This document shows, one piece after another, positions 1-6,206 of a stretch of 11,916 nucleotides of DNA. Numbering within the stretch: position 1 is the first letter of the stretch; the number at the start of each line of letters is the position of its first letter. The notes under the pieces are model-generated. The model searched no databases and was not told the DNA's origin. It saw nothing but the letters and a program-made list of their open reading frames with translations. The position numbers and the translations under genes were made by a program. This DNA comes from Mycobacterium sp. (GTDB lineage: Bacteria; Actinomycetota; Actinomycetes; Mycobacteriales; Mycobacteriaceae), in NCBI GenBank assembly GCA_023264755.1, contig JAHFVB010000089.1:1-11916 (forward strand), given 5' to 3'.

Positions 1-777
1 GGCAACTACAACATCTGCCAGCAGATCGGCTTCCACGGGTTGATGTCCGACGGTGGCATGGCTGAGTACACCGTCGTCCCGACCGACATGCTCCACCGGT
101 TGCCCGACAACGTCTCGCTCGAGCTGGGCGCGCTGGTCGAACCGATGTCGGTGGCCTACCACGCGGCCACCCTCGGGGAGGTACCTCGGGGGCAGGAGCG
201 CAGCGACTCGGGGGGAAATGCCAGCCGCGACGGCACCTCGATGGTCTTCGGTGCGGGACCGATCGGCATCGGATTGTGGTTCGCGTTGCGCGGCAAGGGT
301 GTCGAGGACGTGTTCGTCGTCGAGCCATCCGAGACGCGGCGCGCGTCCATCGAGGCGCTCGGTGCGCGCACGCTGGACCCGACTGCCGTCGACGTGCCTG
401 CGTTCATCGCCGACCACACCCACGGCAACGGCGCCGACGCGGTGTTCGATGCGGCGGGCGTGACGCCCGCGGTGGAGACGGCGTTGGCCTGCGTCGGGGC
501 GCGCCGCCCGATGGTCAGCGTCGCGATCTACGAAAAGCCCATCACCACACCACTTCTGAACCTGGTGATGAACGAATCCCGCATCCAGGGTTCGCTGTGT
601 TACACCGCCGCCGACTTCCAAGCCGTCATCGGCCTGATGGCGCGCGGCACCTACGACACCACCGGATGGGTGACGGCCATCGCCCTCGACGACGTCGTCG
701 ACGAGGGCTTCGAAGCCCTGCATGCAGGCACGAAGATGAAGGTCCTCGTGGACCCGACGGGAGCGCAGACCTCGTGA
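1..777 (+). CDS. (R,R)-2,3-butanediol dehydrogenase (zinc-type alcohol dehydrogenase family), 5' end missing
   Basis: This is the last 258 codons of a medium-chain, zinc-dependent alcohol dehydrogenase, entering the window already in frame (GNYNICQQIGFHGL...). It most likely oxidises 2,3-butanediol to acetoin, or runs in reverse, in the cytoplasm. The N-terminal zinc-binding half lies mostly outside the window. Visible are the DGGMAEY segment, the EPMSVAYHA helix, and the Rossmann motif GAGPIG at fragment residues 84-89. An acidic residue follows the second strand (VFVVEP), which suggests NAD preference. Between the two domains is an extra peptide of about 13-15 residues, PRGQERSDSGGNAS, not expected in the family (see findings). 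The stop overlaps the next start by 4 bp (GTGA), so it is translationally coupled to the acetoin reductase. Family assignment is firm. Exact substrate is inferred from the IGFHG segment and from the neighbouring reductase. Confidence 0.88.
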   Translation, partial: GNYNICQQIGFHGLMSDGGMAEYTVVPTDMLHRLPDNVSLELGALVEPMSVAYHAATLGEVPRGQERSDSGGNASRDGTSMVFGAGPIGIGLWFALRGKGVEDVFVVEPSETRRASIEALGARTLDPTAVDVPAFIADHTHGNGADAVFDAAGVTPAVETALACVGARRPMVSVAIYEKPITTPLLNLVMNESRIQGSLCYTAADFQAVIGLMARGTYDTTGWVTAIALDDVVDEGFEALHAGTKMKVLVDPTGAQTS

Positions 778-1574
778 GTGGACAGTTGACGGGCAAGGTC
801 GCATTGGTCACCGGAGCCGGACGCGGTATCGGCCGCGGCATTGCGCTGCGCCTGGCCCGCGACGGCGCCGACCTCGCGCTGGTCGATCTCGGGCCAGACG
901 GCATCGAGTCGGTCGCCGACGAGGTCATCGAGTTGGGTTCGAAGGTAACGACGTTCGTGGCCGACGTCAGCGACCGCGACCAGGTGTTCGCGGCCGTCGA
1001 CCATGCCGCCACCGCCCTTGGTGGCTTCGACATCATGGTCAACAACGCGGGCATCGCGCTCGTCGCCCCGTTGCTGGACACCACCCCCGAGGACGTCGCC
1101 AAGATCTGGGCGGTCAACGTCGACGGGGTGCTGTGGGGCATCCAGGCGGCGGTGACCAAGTTCAAGGAACTCGGGAACAAGGCCGACGGAAAGGTCAGCC
1201 GCGTCATCAATGCGTCGTCCATCGCCGGGCACGACGGCTTCGCCATGCTTGGGGTGTACAGCGCCACCAAGTTCGCCGTCCGAGCGCTGACGCAGGCGGC
1301 CGCCAAGGAGCATGCCGCCGACGGCATCACCGTGAACGCGTACTGCCCGGGTGTGGTCGGCACCGACATGTGGGTAGAGATCGACAAGCGGTTCGCCGAG
1401 TTGACGGGAGCGGCCGAAGGGGAGACCTACGACAAGTTCGTCGGCGGGATCGCCCTCGGTCGGGCCGAGACGCCCGACGACGTCGCCGGATTCGTGTCGT
1501 ACTTGGCCGGGCCCGATGCGGACTACATGACGGGGCAGGCGGGGCTGATCGATGGTGGGCTGGTCTACCGATGA
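774..1574 (+). CDS. Acetoin (diacetyl) reductase, short-chain dehydrogenase/reductase
   Basis: A 266-residue classical SDR, the usual family length. The cofactor motif GAGRGIG is at residues 14-20, with Asp38 at the end of strand 2 (NAD preference). NNAG is at 90-93, and the catalytic set is Asn115, Ser149, Tyr162 and Lys166 (YSATK). The C-terminal half carries AYCPGVVGTDMW and DYMTGQAGLIDGG, which closely resemble acetoin/diacetyl reductases (BudC/ButA type). I chose the GTG at 774 because it overlaps the dehydrogenase stop as GTGA and places the Rossmann motif at the normal distance from the N-terminus; longer upstream in-frame extension is only a shadow of the previous gene. With the upstream dehydrogenase it would interconvert 2,3-butanediol, acetoin and diacetyl. 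Substrate is inferred from similarity and context; SDR specificity is hard to read from sequence alone. Confidence 0.88.
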   Translation: MSGQLTGKVALVTGAGRGIGRGIALRLARDGADLALVDLGPDGIESVADEVIELGSKVTTFVADVSDRDQVFAAVDHAATALGGFDIMVNNAGIALVAPLLDTTPEDVAKIWAVNVDGVLWGIQAAVTKFKELGNKADGKVSRVINASSIAGHDGFAMLGVYSATKFAVRALTQAAAKEHAADGITVNAYCPGVVGTDMWVEIDKRFAELTGAAEGETYDKFVGGIALGRAETPDDVAGFVSYLAGPDADYMTGQAGLIDGGLVYR

Positions 1575-1610
1575 GCGCCCCAGCGATGAGCAGCGGGCAC
1601 CGATGAGCGC

Positions 1611-1667
1611 CGAGATCCACGTTTGGCAGGTGCGCTCTCGCACTTGCGCTGCCAAACGTCGATCTCG
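1611..1667. repeat. Long near-perfect inverted repeat with internal hairpin
   Basis: Two 19-nt arms, 1611-1629 and 1649-1667, are complementary apart from one C-C mismatch. The core is ACGTTTGGCAG / CTGCCAAACGT. The 19-nt loop itself contains GTGCG-CTCT-CGCAC. It begins 36 bp after the acetoin reductase stop and ends 59 bp before the regulator start. There is no T-run after it, so it is either a tail-less terminator for the two-gene operon or a copy of a dispersed palindromic intergenic element. A 12-bp direct repeat (CCGATGAGCGCC at 1568-1579 and 1600-1611) lies just upstream, reaching from the reductase stop to the first base of the dyad. Confidence 0.75.
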
Positions 1668-1692
1668 AGCGGCGACCTGACCGTTCGGGCAG

Positions 1693-1732
1693 GGCCAATG
1701 GAGTTTGACTGTGATCGGGAGCACAATTGGCC
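1693..1732. promoter_or_regulatory. Possible operator: GGCCAAT / ATTGGCC inverted repeat before the GAF regulator
   Basis: A 7-bp perfect inverted repeat, GGCCAAT at 1693-1699 and ATTGGCC at 1726-1732, spaced by 26 bp. The right arm overlaps the TTG start candidate of the regulator, and a TTGACT lies between the arms at 1705-1710. Such a layout would suit autoregulation, but no well-spaced -10 box accompanies the TTGACT, and a 7-bp match can arise by chance. Confidence 0.25.
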
Positions 1733-3022
1733 GTAATGCCAAGTCCCCTCGTCCCCGAGCCGGCAGTCGCCGCCGGCGAGAATCCGCGCGACTACGCCCG
1801 CCTGATGTCGGCGGTGTACGACGCGACGATGGCGGGCGGGCGCGCCCCGGCTCGTCCGCGCTCGGTCATCGAAGAGTCCTGGCAACGGATGATGTCCAAG
1901 GGCATCGAGCCCGACGGCCTGCCCGAGCCGGTGGTCGAGACCGACAGCCTCGATACGTTGCGCCGCGCCTCGGGGTTGCTCGCGGTACTCGACGAGGTTT
2001 CGCGGAACATGGAAGCCCTTGTCGCAGAGGGCGATAACATTCTGGTCGTCGCCGACGCGCGCGGCCGGGTGCTGTGGCGCACCGGGTCGCCGGCGGTACT
2101 CGGGCTGGCCGACCGGCTCGGCTTCGTCGAGGGTGCGCACTGGGGCGAGGGCGCGGTCGGCACCAACGGCATTGGTACCGCTCTAGTCTCCAACCGAGCG
2201 GTTCAGGTCTTCTCCGCCGAGCACTACTCCCGCAGCCATCACGCGTGGACGTGCGCCGGTGCGCCGATCAAAGATCCGCGTACCGGGCAGGTCATCGGGG
2301 TGGTCGACGTGTCCGGACCCGCCGCGACCGTCCATCCGACCACGGTGGCTTTGGTCGACGTCGTCGCGCGGCTGGCGGAATCGCACCTGCGCGAGCAACA
2401 CGACCGCACGCTGAACCGGATTCGCATGGTGGCGGCCCCGATCCTGGCGCGCATCGGTAGCCCCGCGCTCGCCGTCGACCAGGACGGCTGGGTGGCCGCG
2501 GTGGATTCGCTGCCACCGCACAATCGGATTCTGTTGCCGGAGCAGCTCGGACCGGGTCGGGCGTGGATTCCCGCGCTGGGCATGTGTGACGTGGACCTGT
2601 TGCCCGGCGGTTGGTTGTTCCGGCTGTCCGACGAGGACGCTGCCCCTGCGATCTCCAGGGTGACGCTCGATCTGCGACATTCCGGAGCTCCTGCGCTGGA
2701 GTTGGTCGGACAGTTCGGCCAGTGGCGCCACGACATTTCGCCCCGCCACGCCGAGATCCTGTTCGTGCTGGCCACTTTCCGCGCCGGCCGATCGGCCCCG
2801 GAATTGGCCTCCGATCTCTACGGCGACCATACGAAGGTGCTCACCGTGCGCGCCGAGTTGTCGCGCCTGCGAAAGCAATTCGCCGGACTGTTGCTCGGCC
2901 GCCCGTACCGGTTCCCCGAGACTGCGGCCGTCGACGTCTGCTATCCGGCGGATATGTCGACGTTGCTGCAAGCGTCGACGGCGCCCGCGGTCCGCGCCGT
3001 CCGCGGGTCGGCGCCGAAGTAG
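1727..3022 (+). CDS. GAF-domain transcriptional regulator (AcoR-type sensor, no AAA+ domain)
   Basis: A 431-residue regulator. Residues about 77-217 form a GAF-like sensor with GTNGIGTAL at 145-153 and HYSRSHHAWTCAGAPI following, both typical of the AcoR/acetoin-activator sensor region. The central sigma-54 AAA+ module of true AcoR is absent. Instead, residues about 337-397 (ISPRHAEILFVLA ... TVRAELSRLRKQF ... GRPYRF) look like a winged-helix DNA-binding domain found in actinobacterial regulators of this type. Downstream placement after the dehydrogenase and acetoin reductase suggests it senses acetoin or a related compound and controls that operon. I chose the TTG at 1727 because GGGAG (1717-1721) sits 5 nt upstream; the in-frame ATG at 1736 is the alternative, giving 428 residues. 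Its stop lies 4 bp from the stop of the convergent acs gene. Confidence 0.85.
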   Translation: MAVMPSPLVPEPAVAAGENPRDYARLMSAVYDATMAGGRAPARPRSVIEESWQRMMSKGIEPDGLPEPVVETDSLDTLRRASGLLAVLDEVSRNMEALVAEGDNILVVADARGRVLWRTGSPAVLGLADRLGFVEGAHWGEGAVGTNGIGTALVSNRAVQVFSAEHYSRSHHAWTCAGAPIKDPRTGQVIGVVDVSGPAATVHPTTVALVDVVARLAESHLREQHDRTLNRIRMVAAPILARIGSPALAVDQDGWVAAVDSLPPHNRILLPEQLGPGRAWIPALGMCDVDLLPGGWLFRLSDEDAAPAISRVTLDLRHSGAPALELVGQFGQWRHDISPRHAEILFVLATFRAGRSAPELASDLYGDHTKVLTVRAELSRLRKQFAGLLLGRPYRFPETAAVDVCYPADMSTLLQASTAPAVRAVRGSAPK

Positions 3023-3026
3023 CGGT

Positions 3027-4970
3027 TTACTTGCTGTTGCGGATGGCTTCGAAGACGCTGGGGTCGACGAGGGTGGAGGTGTCGCCGAGGGGGCGGCCTT
3101 CGGCGACGTCGCGTAGGAGTCGGCGCATGATCTTGCCGCTGCGGGTCTTCGGTAGTTCGGGGACGACGTGGATTTCGCGCGGCCTGGCGATCGGGGAGAT
3201 CTCGGTGGCCACCTGCTGGCGTAGCTCGGCGACCATTTGGTCGCGGTCCTCGTCGGCCGCCCTGGCTTTGAGGATGACGAAGGCGCAGATGGCTTGGCCG
3301 GTGTGGTCGTCGGTGGCGCCGACGACGGCGGCTTCGGCGACTCCGGCATGCCCGACCAAGGCCGACTCGACCTCGGCGGTGGAGATGCGGTGTCCGGAGA
3401 TGTTCATGACGTCGTCGATGCGGCCGAGCACCCAGATTTCGCCGTCGGCGCCGTAGCGGGCGCCGTCGCCGGCGAAGTACCAGCCCTGCTCGGCGAAGCG
3501 CGACCAGTAGGTCTCCTTGAACCGTTCTGGGTCGCCCCAGATGCCGCGCAGCATCGCTGGCCACGGCTTGTCGAGCACGAGGTAGCCGCTGGCCTGTTCG
3601 CCGTGGTCGGTGCCGGCGGGGAGTTCGTTGCCGTGGTCGTCGACGATCTTGGCTGAGATGCCGGGGAGTGGGCGCATCGCGGAGCCGGGCTTGCAGGCGG
3701 TGACGCCGGGCAGCGGGGAGATCATCGCGGCGCCGGTTTCGGTTTGCCACCAGGTGTCCACGATCGGGGTGCGGTCGGCGCCGAACACGGTGCGGTACCA
3801 GCGCCAGGCCTCGGGGTTGATGGGTTCGCCGACCGAGCCCAGCAGCCGCAGGCTGGACAGGTCGTGCTCGGCGGCGATCTGGCGGCCCAGCTTCATGAAC
3901 GTGCGGATCAGGGTCGGGGCCGTGTAGTAGATCGTCACGCCGTACTTCTCGATGACCTCGAAGTGCCGGTGCTCGGTGGGTGAGGTCGGGGTGCCCTCGT
4001 AGACCACCTGCGTCACGCCGTTGGACAGTGGGCCGTAGACGATGTAGGTGTGCCCGGTGACCCAGCCGATGTCGGCGGTGCACCAGAAGACGTCGGTCTC
4101 GGGTTTGACGTCGAAGACGTTGTAGTGGGTGTAGCTGGCCTGAGTGAGGTAGCCACCGGTGGTGTGCATGATGCCCTTGGGCTTGCCGGTGGTGCCCGAG
4201 GTGTACAGGATGAACAGCGGGTGCTCGCTGTCGAAGGCCTCCGGAGTGTGGAGGGTGGGGGCCTTGGATACCGTCTCGTCCCACCACAGATCGCGGCCCT
4301 CGGTCCACCCCACATCGATCCCGGTGCGCCGCACCACCAGCACGTGCTCGACGCTGGGCTGGCCCTCGACGGCCTCGTCGACCCCGGCCTTGAGCGTCAC
4401 GGCTTGGCCGCGGCGGTACTGGCCGTCTGTGGTGATGACCAATTTCGCTGACGCATCCTCGATGCGGGCGCGCAGCGCGGAGGCGGAGAAGCCGGCGAAG
4501 ACCACCGAGTGCATGACGCCCAGCCGGGCGCAGGCCAGCATCGCGACGATCGCCTCGGGCACCATCGGCATGTAGATGGCGACCCGATCCCCGGCGACCA
4601 GGCCGAGGTCGGTGAGGGCGTTGGCGGCTTGGCTGACTTCGTCCTTGAGTTGGGCGTAGGTGATGGAGCGGGCATCACCGACGGGTTCGCCTTCCCAGTG
4701 GATGGCGACCCGGTCCCCGTTACCGGCTTCGACGTGGCGGTCCACGCAGTTGTAGGCCACGTTGAGTCGTCCGCCGACGAACCATTTGGCGACCGGGGCC
4801 TCCGACCAGTCCAACACCTCGCCGAATGGGCTGGCCCAGGACAGTCGCCGCGCTTGGGCGGCCCAGAATCCCAATCGTTCGGCCTCGGCCGCGTCGTACA
4901 TCTCCGCGGTGGCATTGGCCTGCGCAGCGAACTCAGCCGAAGGAGGGTAGGCGGAAGGCGTTTCGGACAT
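3027..4970 (-). CDS. acs: Acetyl-CoA synthetase (AMP-forming)
   Basis: A full-length 647-residue acetate:CoA ligase of the ANL superfamily, which makes acetyl-CoA from acetate, ATP and CoA through acetyl-AMP in the cytoplasm. The P-loop-like motif YTSGTTGKPKG is at 256-266 and the adenylate-binding DTWWQTETG at 405-413. The hinge and C-terminal domain begin around GRIDDVMNISGHR (517-528). PKTRSGKIMRR, with the catalytic and acetylatable Lys613, is at 607-617. The ATG at 4970 gives the usual N-terminus; the open frame upstream of it is not family-like. TAGGCT lies exactly 7 nt before this ATG and no good ribosome site is seen, so a leaderless mRNA is plausible. It is divergent from the Fic-like gene and convergent with the acetoin-type regulator, a sensible pairing because acetoin breakdown and acetate activation both feed acetyl-CoA. 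Confidence 0.97.
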   Translation of the reverse strand: MSETPSAYPPSAEFAAQANATAEMYDAAEAERLGFWAAQARRLSWASPFGEVLDWSEAPVAKWFVGGRLNVAYNCVDRHVEAGNGDRVAIHWEGEPVGDARSITYAQLKDEVSQAANALTDLGLVAGDRVAIYMPMVPEAIVAMLACARLGVMHSVVFAGFSASALRARIEDASAKLVITTDGQYRRGQAVTLKAGVDEAVEGQPSVEHVLVVRRTGIDVGWTEGRDLWWDETVSKAPTLHTPEAFDSEHPLFILYTSGTTGKPKGIMHTTGGYLTQASYTHYNVFDVKPETDVFWCTADIGWVTGHTYIVYGPLSNGVTQVVYEGTPTSPTEHRHFEVIEKYGVTIYYTAPTLIRTFMKLGRQIAAEHDLSSLRLLGSVGEPINPEAWRWYRTVFGADRTPIVDTWWQTETGAAMISPLPGVTACKPGSAMRPLPGISAKIVDDHGNELPAGTDHGEQASGYLVLDKPWPAMLRGIWGDPERFKETYWSRFAEQGWYFAGDGARYGADGEIWVLGRIDDVMNISGHRISTAEVESALVGHAGVAEAAVVGATDDHTGQAICAFVILKARAADEDRDQMVAELRQQVATEISPIARPREIHVVPELPKTRSGKIMRRLLRDVAEGRPLGDTSTLVDPSVFEAIRNSK

Positions 4971-4977
4971 GGCGGTG

Positions 4978-4983
4978 AGCCTA
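4978..4983 (-). promoter_or_regulatory. Candidate -10 box of acs (leaderless)
   Basis: On the minus strand TAGGCT is followed by 7 nt (CACCGCC) and then the acs ATG. TANNNT about 7 nt before the transcription start is the dominant mycobacterial -10 signal, so transcription would begin at or next to the start codon. No clear -35 is seen. Confidence 0.4.
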
Positions 4984-5012
4984 GTCACCGGAATATCGAC
5001 ACGAGCTTGGGA

Positions 5013-5018
5013 TAGCGT
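5013..5018 (+). promoter_or_regulatory. Candidate -10 box of the Fic-like gene (leaderless)
   Basis: TAGCGT lies 8 nt before the GTG at 5027, with no convincing Shine-Dalgarno in between. It would start transcription at the start codon. The 56-bp intergenic region would then hold two back-to-back leaderless promoters, this one and that of acs. Confidence 0.35.
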
Positions 5019-5026
5019 GAGCGGCC

Positions 5027-5773
5027 GTGATGACTGCCGACCCGCTCGCCCCGCTGGTGGACTTGCCCGGCGTCGCGGAGGCGAGTGAGGCGGCGCGGGC
5101 CGCCGTCGCCCGAGCGCACCGACACCGCGTGAATCTTCGTGGTTGGCCAGAGACGGCGGCAGAGGCTTCGGTCCGTGCGGCGCGGGCCTCGTCGGTGCTC
5201 GACGGTGGCTCACTGTCGATGTCGGCCGACGGCCAGCCCGACGCGGTGCTGGCCGGAGCACTCCGGGTAGCCGAGTCGCTGGAAGGCGGGGCCACCGCGC
5301 TGGTTGGGGTCTGGAAGCATGCCCCGTTGCAGGCGATCGCACGGATTCATGCGCTGGCCGCCGCGGACCTGACCGACCCCGATGCTCTTGGGCGGCCTCG
5401 ACCGGACCCCGACGTGGGGCGTCGGCTGGAACTGCTGGGCGACATCGTGACCAGTGGCACTCGCGTGCCCGCGCCGGTCTTGGCGGCCGTGGCACACGGT
5501 GAACTGCTGACCCTGGCGCCCTTCGGCGTCGCCGACGGGGTGGTGGCGCGTGCGGTGGCTCGGCTGATCGGCATCACGAGTGGCTTGGATCCCCACGGCC
5601 TCGGCGTCCCGGAGAGCTATTGGATGCGAGAGTCGAGCGACTATCGCGCTGCCGCACGCGGGTTTGCTTCGGGTACGCCGGACGGCCTGGCGGTGTGGTT
5701 GATCACCAGCTGTCTGGCGTTGGAGGACGGAGCCAGGGAGGCTTTGGCCATCGCCGAGGCTGCGTCGAAATAG
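5027..5773 (+). CDS. Fic-fold protein with degenerate catalytic motif (Rv3662c-like, often labelled oxidoreductase)
   Basis: A 248-residue cytoplasmic protein. By position and appearance it corresponds to Rv3662c of M. tuberculosis (from memory), a family usually called hypothetical or oxidoreductase. I read it as a Fic-fold protein. ASSVLDGG at residues 54-61 resembles the N-terminal inhibitory helix of Fic enzymes (SSxIEG). HGELLTLAPFGVADGVVARAV (157-177) lines up with the Fic core, whose normal motif is HPFxDGNGR. VPESYWMRESSDYRAAARGF (194-213) resembles the helix after the Fic core (LxxSxxxxxxRxxYYxAL). The catalytic His is Ala164 here, and Asp, Asn and Arg positions are also changed, so AMP-transferase activity is unlikely. 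The GTG at 5027 is followed at once by an ATG at 5030, and either could be the start. No Rossmann glycine motif supports the oxidoreductase label. Confidence 0.7.
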   Translation: MMTADPLAPLVDLPGVAEASEAARAAVARAHRHRVNLRGWPETAAEASVRAARASSVLDGGSLSMSADGQPDAVLAGALRVAESLEGGATALVGVWKHAPLQAIARIHALAAADLTDPDALGRPRPDPDVGRRLELLGDIVTSGTRVPAPVLAAVAHGELLTLAPFGVADGVVARAVARLIGITSGLDPHGLGVPESYWMRESSDYRAAARGFASGTPDGLAVWLITSCLALEDGAREALAIAEAASK

Positions 5774-5808
5774 CGTCCAGCAAAGTAGAAATAGCGTCCA
5801 GCAAAGTA
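5767..5808. repeat. 21-bp tandem duplication across the stop codon of the Fic-like gene
   Basis: Two identical 21-nt units, 5767-5787 and 5788-5808, plus three further matching bases. Each unit contains AAATAGCGTCC and GCAAAGTA. The first copy includes the last codon and the TAG stop of the upstream gene. Because 21 is a multiple of three, the duplicate carries a second in-frame TAG, so the protein is not altered. It looks like a recent slippage event. Confidence 0.9.
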
Positions 5809-5810
5809 GA

Positions 5811-5851
5811 AGCGGGCGGCGTTCCGAAGCTAGTTCGGCTCGCCGCCCGCT
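5811..5851. terminator. Strong GC hairpin, likely terminator
   Basis: Arms 5811-5821 (AGCGGGCGGCG) and 5841-5851 (CGCCGCCCGCT) pair perfectly over 11 bp. Inside, CCGAA (5824-5828) pairs with TTCGG (5834-5838) around a 5-nt loop. It starts 38 bp after the Fic-like stop. There is no U-tract on the plus side, as is common for mycobacterial terminator-like hairpins. It could also terminate leftward transcription from the HAD gene and the small minus-strand ORF whose stop lies in its loop. Confidence 0.6.
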
Positions 5852-5973
5852 AGCACGGAAACCTCGGCTACCAAGCGTGCTCTGTGGGCTGCGTGGGTGG
5901 CCTCGGCGTCCTTCCGATGCGCTTCGACTGCAACCCCACCCAAGGAGTCGTCGTGGTCAACCGCTCTTCGCAA
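5830..5973 (-). CDS. Small ORF or gene remnant, 47 residues, unrecognised
   Basis: On the minus strand a 47-codon frame runs from TTG at 5973 to TAG at 5830-5832. It encodes LRRAVDHDDSLGG, then a helix-like VAVEAHRKDAEATHAAHRARLVAEVSVLAGGEPN split here only by description. Its composition (Ala, Glu, Asp, His, Arg) and codon use look more protein-like than the other frames in this gap. TAA lies immediately upstream of the TTG and there is no good ribosome site. In the adjacent frame, MAKVLRACVIAKSG runs from an ATG near 6002 into a TGA that overlaps this frame, so a frameshifted remnant of one longer gene is possible. It has no recognised domain. Low confidence that it is expressed. Confidence 0.25.
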   Translation of the reverse strand: MRRAVDHDDSLGGVAVEAHRKDAEATHAAHRARLVAEVSVLAGGEPN

Positions 5974-6206
5974 TTACGCAGGCCCGCAACACTTTTGCCA
6001 TAACGCGGCTTTTGCTCCGCGTGGGTACCGGGATCCGTGCTGGGTCGCTCGACTTGGGAGAGCGAGTCTTCTCTTCCGACTCGAACTTAGCCTCACCGAG
6101 CGTCCGTGACTCCTTTGTACTCCGTGACGGGGGCCACATCAAGGGGCAAAACGCACTGACTCGCCATCGTGATCAATCGGTCGTCAGCTATCGGCCCGCA
6201 GCGGGG
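5852..6206. other. Intergenic stretch without a confident gene
   Basis: Between the hairpin and the HAD stop codon there is a region of lower GC than its neighbours with no ORF I trust, apart from the small minus-strand frame that reaches 5973. Two short hairpins are visible (6003-6022, arms ACGCGG/CCGCGT; 6063-6083, arms CGAGTC/GACTCG). Neither resembles a tRNA or a terminator with a U-tract. The region may be decayed coding sequence. Confidence 0.5.

Noticed and set aside
651..1742. Long minus-strand frame opposite the acetoin reductase (and similar ones opposite the regulator and tadA)
   Set aside because: High-GC antisense shadow frames. The opposite strand carries full catalytic motifs of known families.
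3027..5495. Acs frame extending about 175 codons upstream of the ATG at 4970 on the minus strand
   Set aside because: The extension is Arg/Pro-rich, overlaps the divergent Fic-like gene and has no Acs-family likeness. MSETPSAYPP matches the normal N-terminus region and has a leaderless promoter signal.
6003..6083. Two short hairpins in the 5852-6206 gap as tRNA or riboswitch pieces
   Set aside because: There is no cloverleaf, no TTCGA T-loop in context, no known riboswitch core, and stems of 6 bp are expected by chance.
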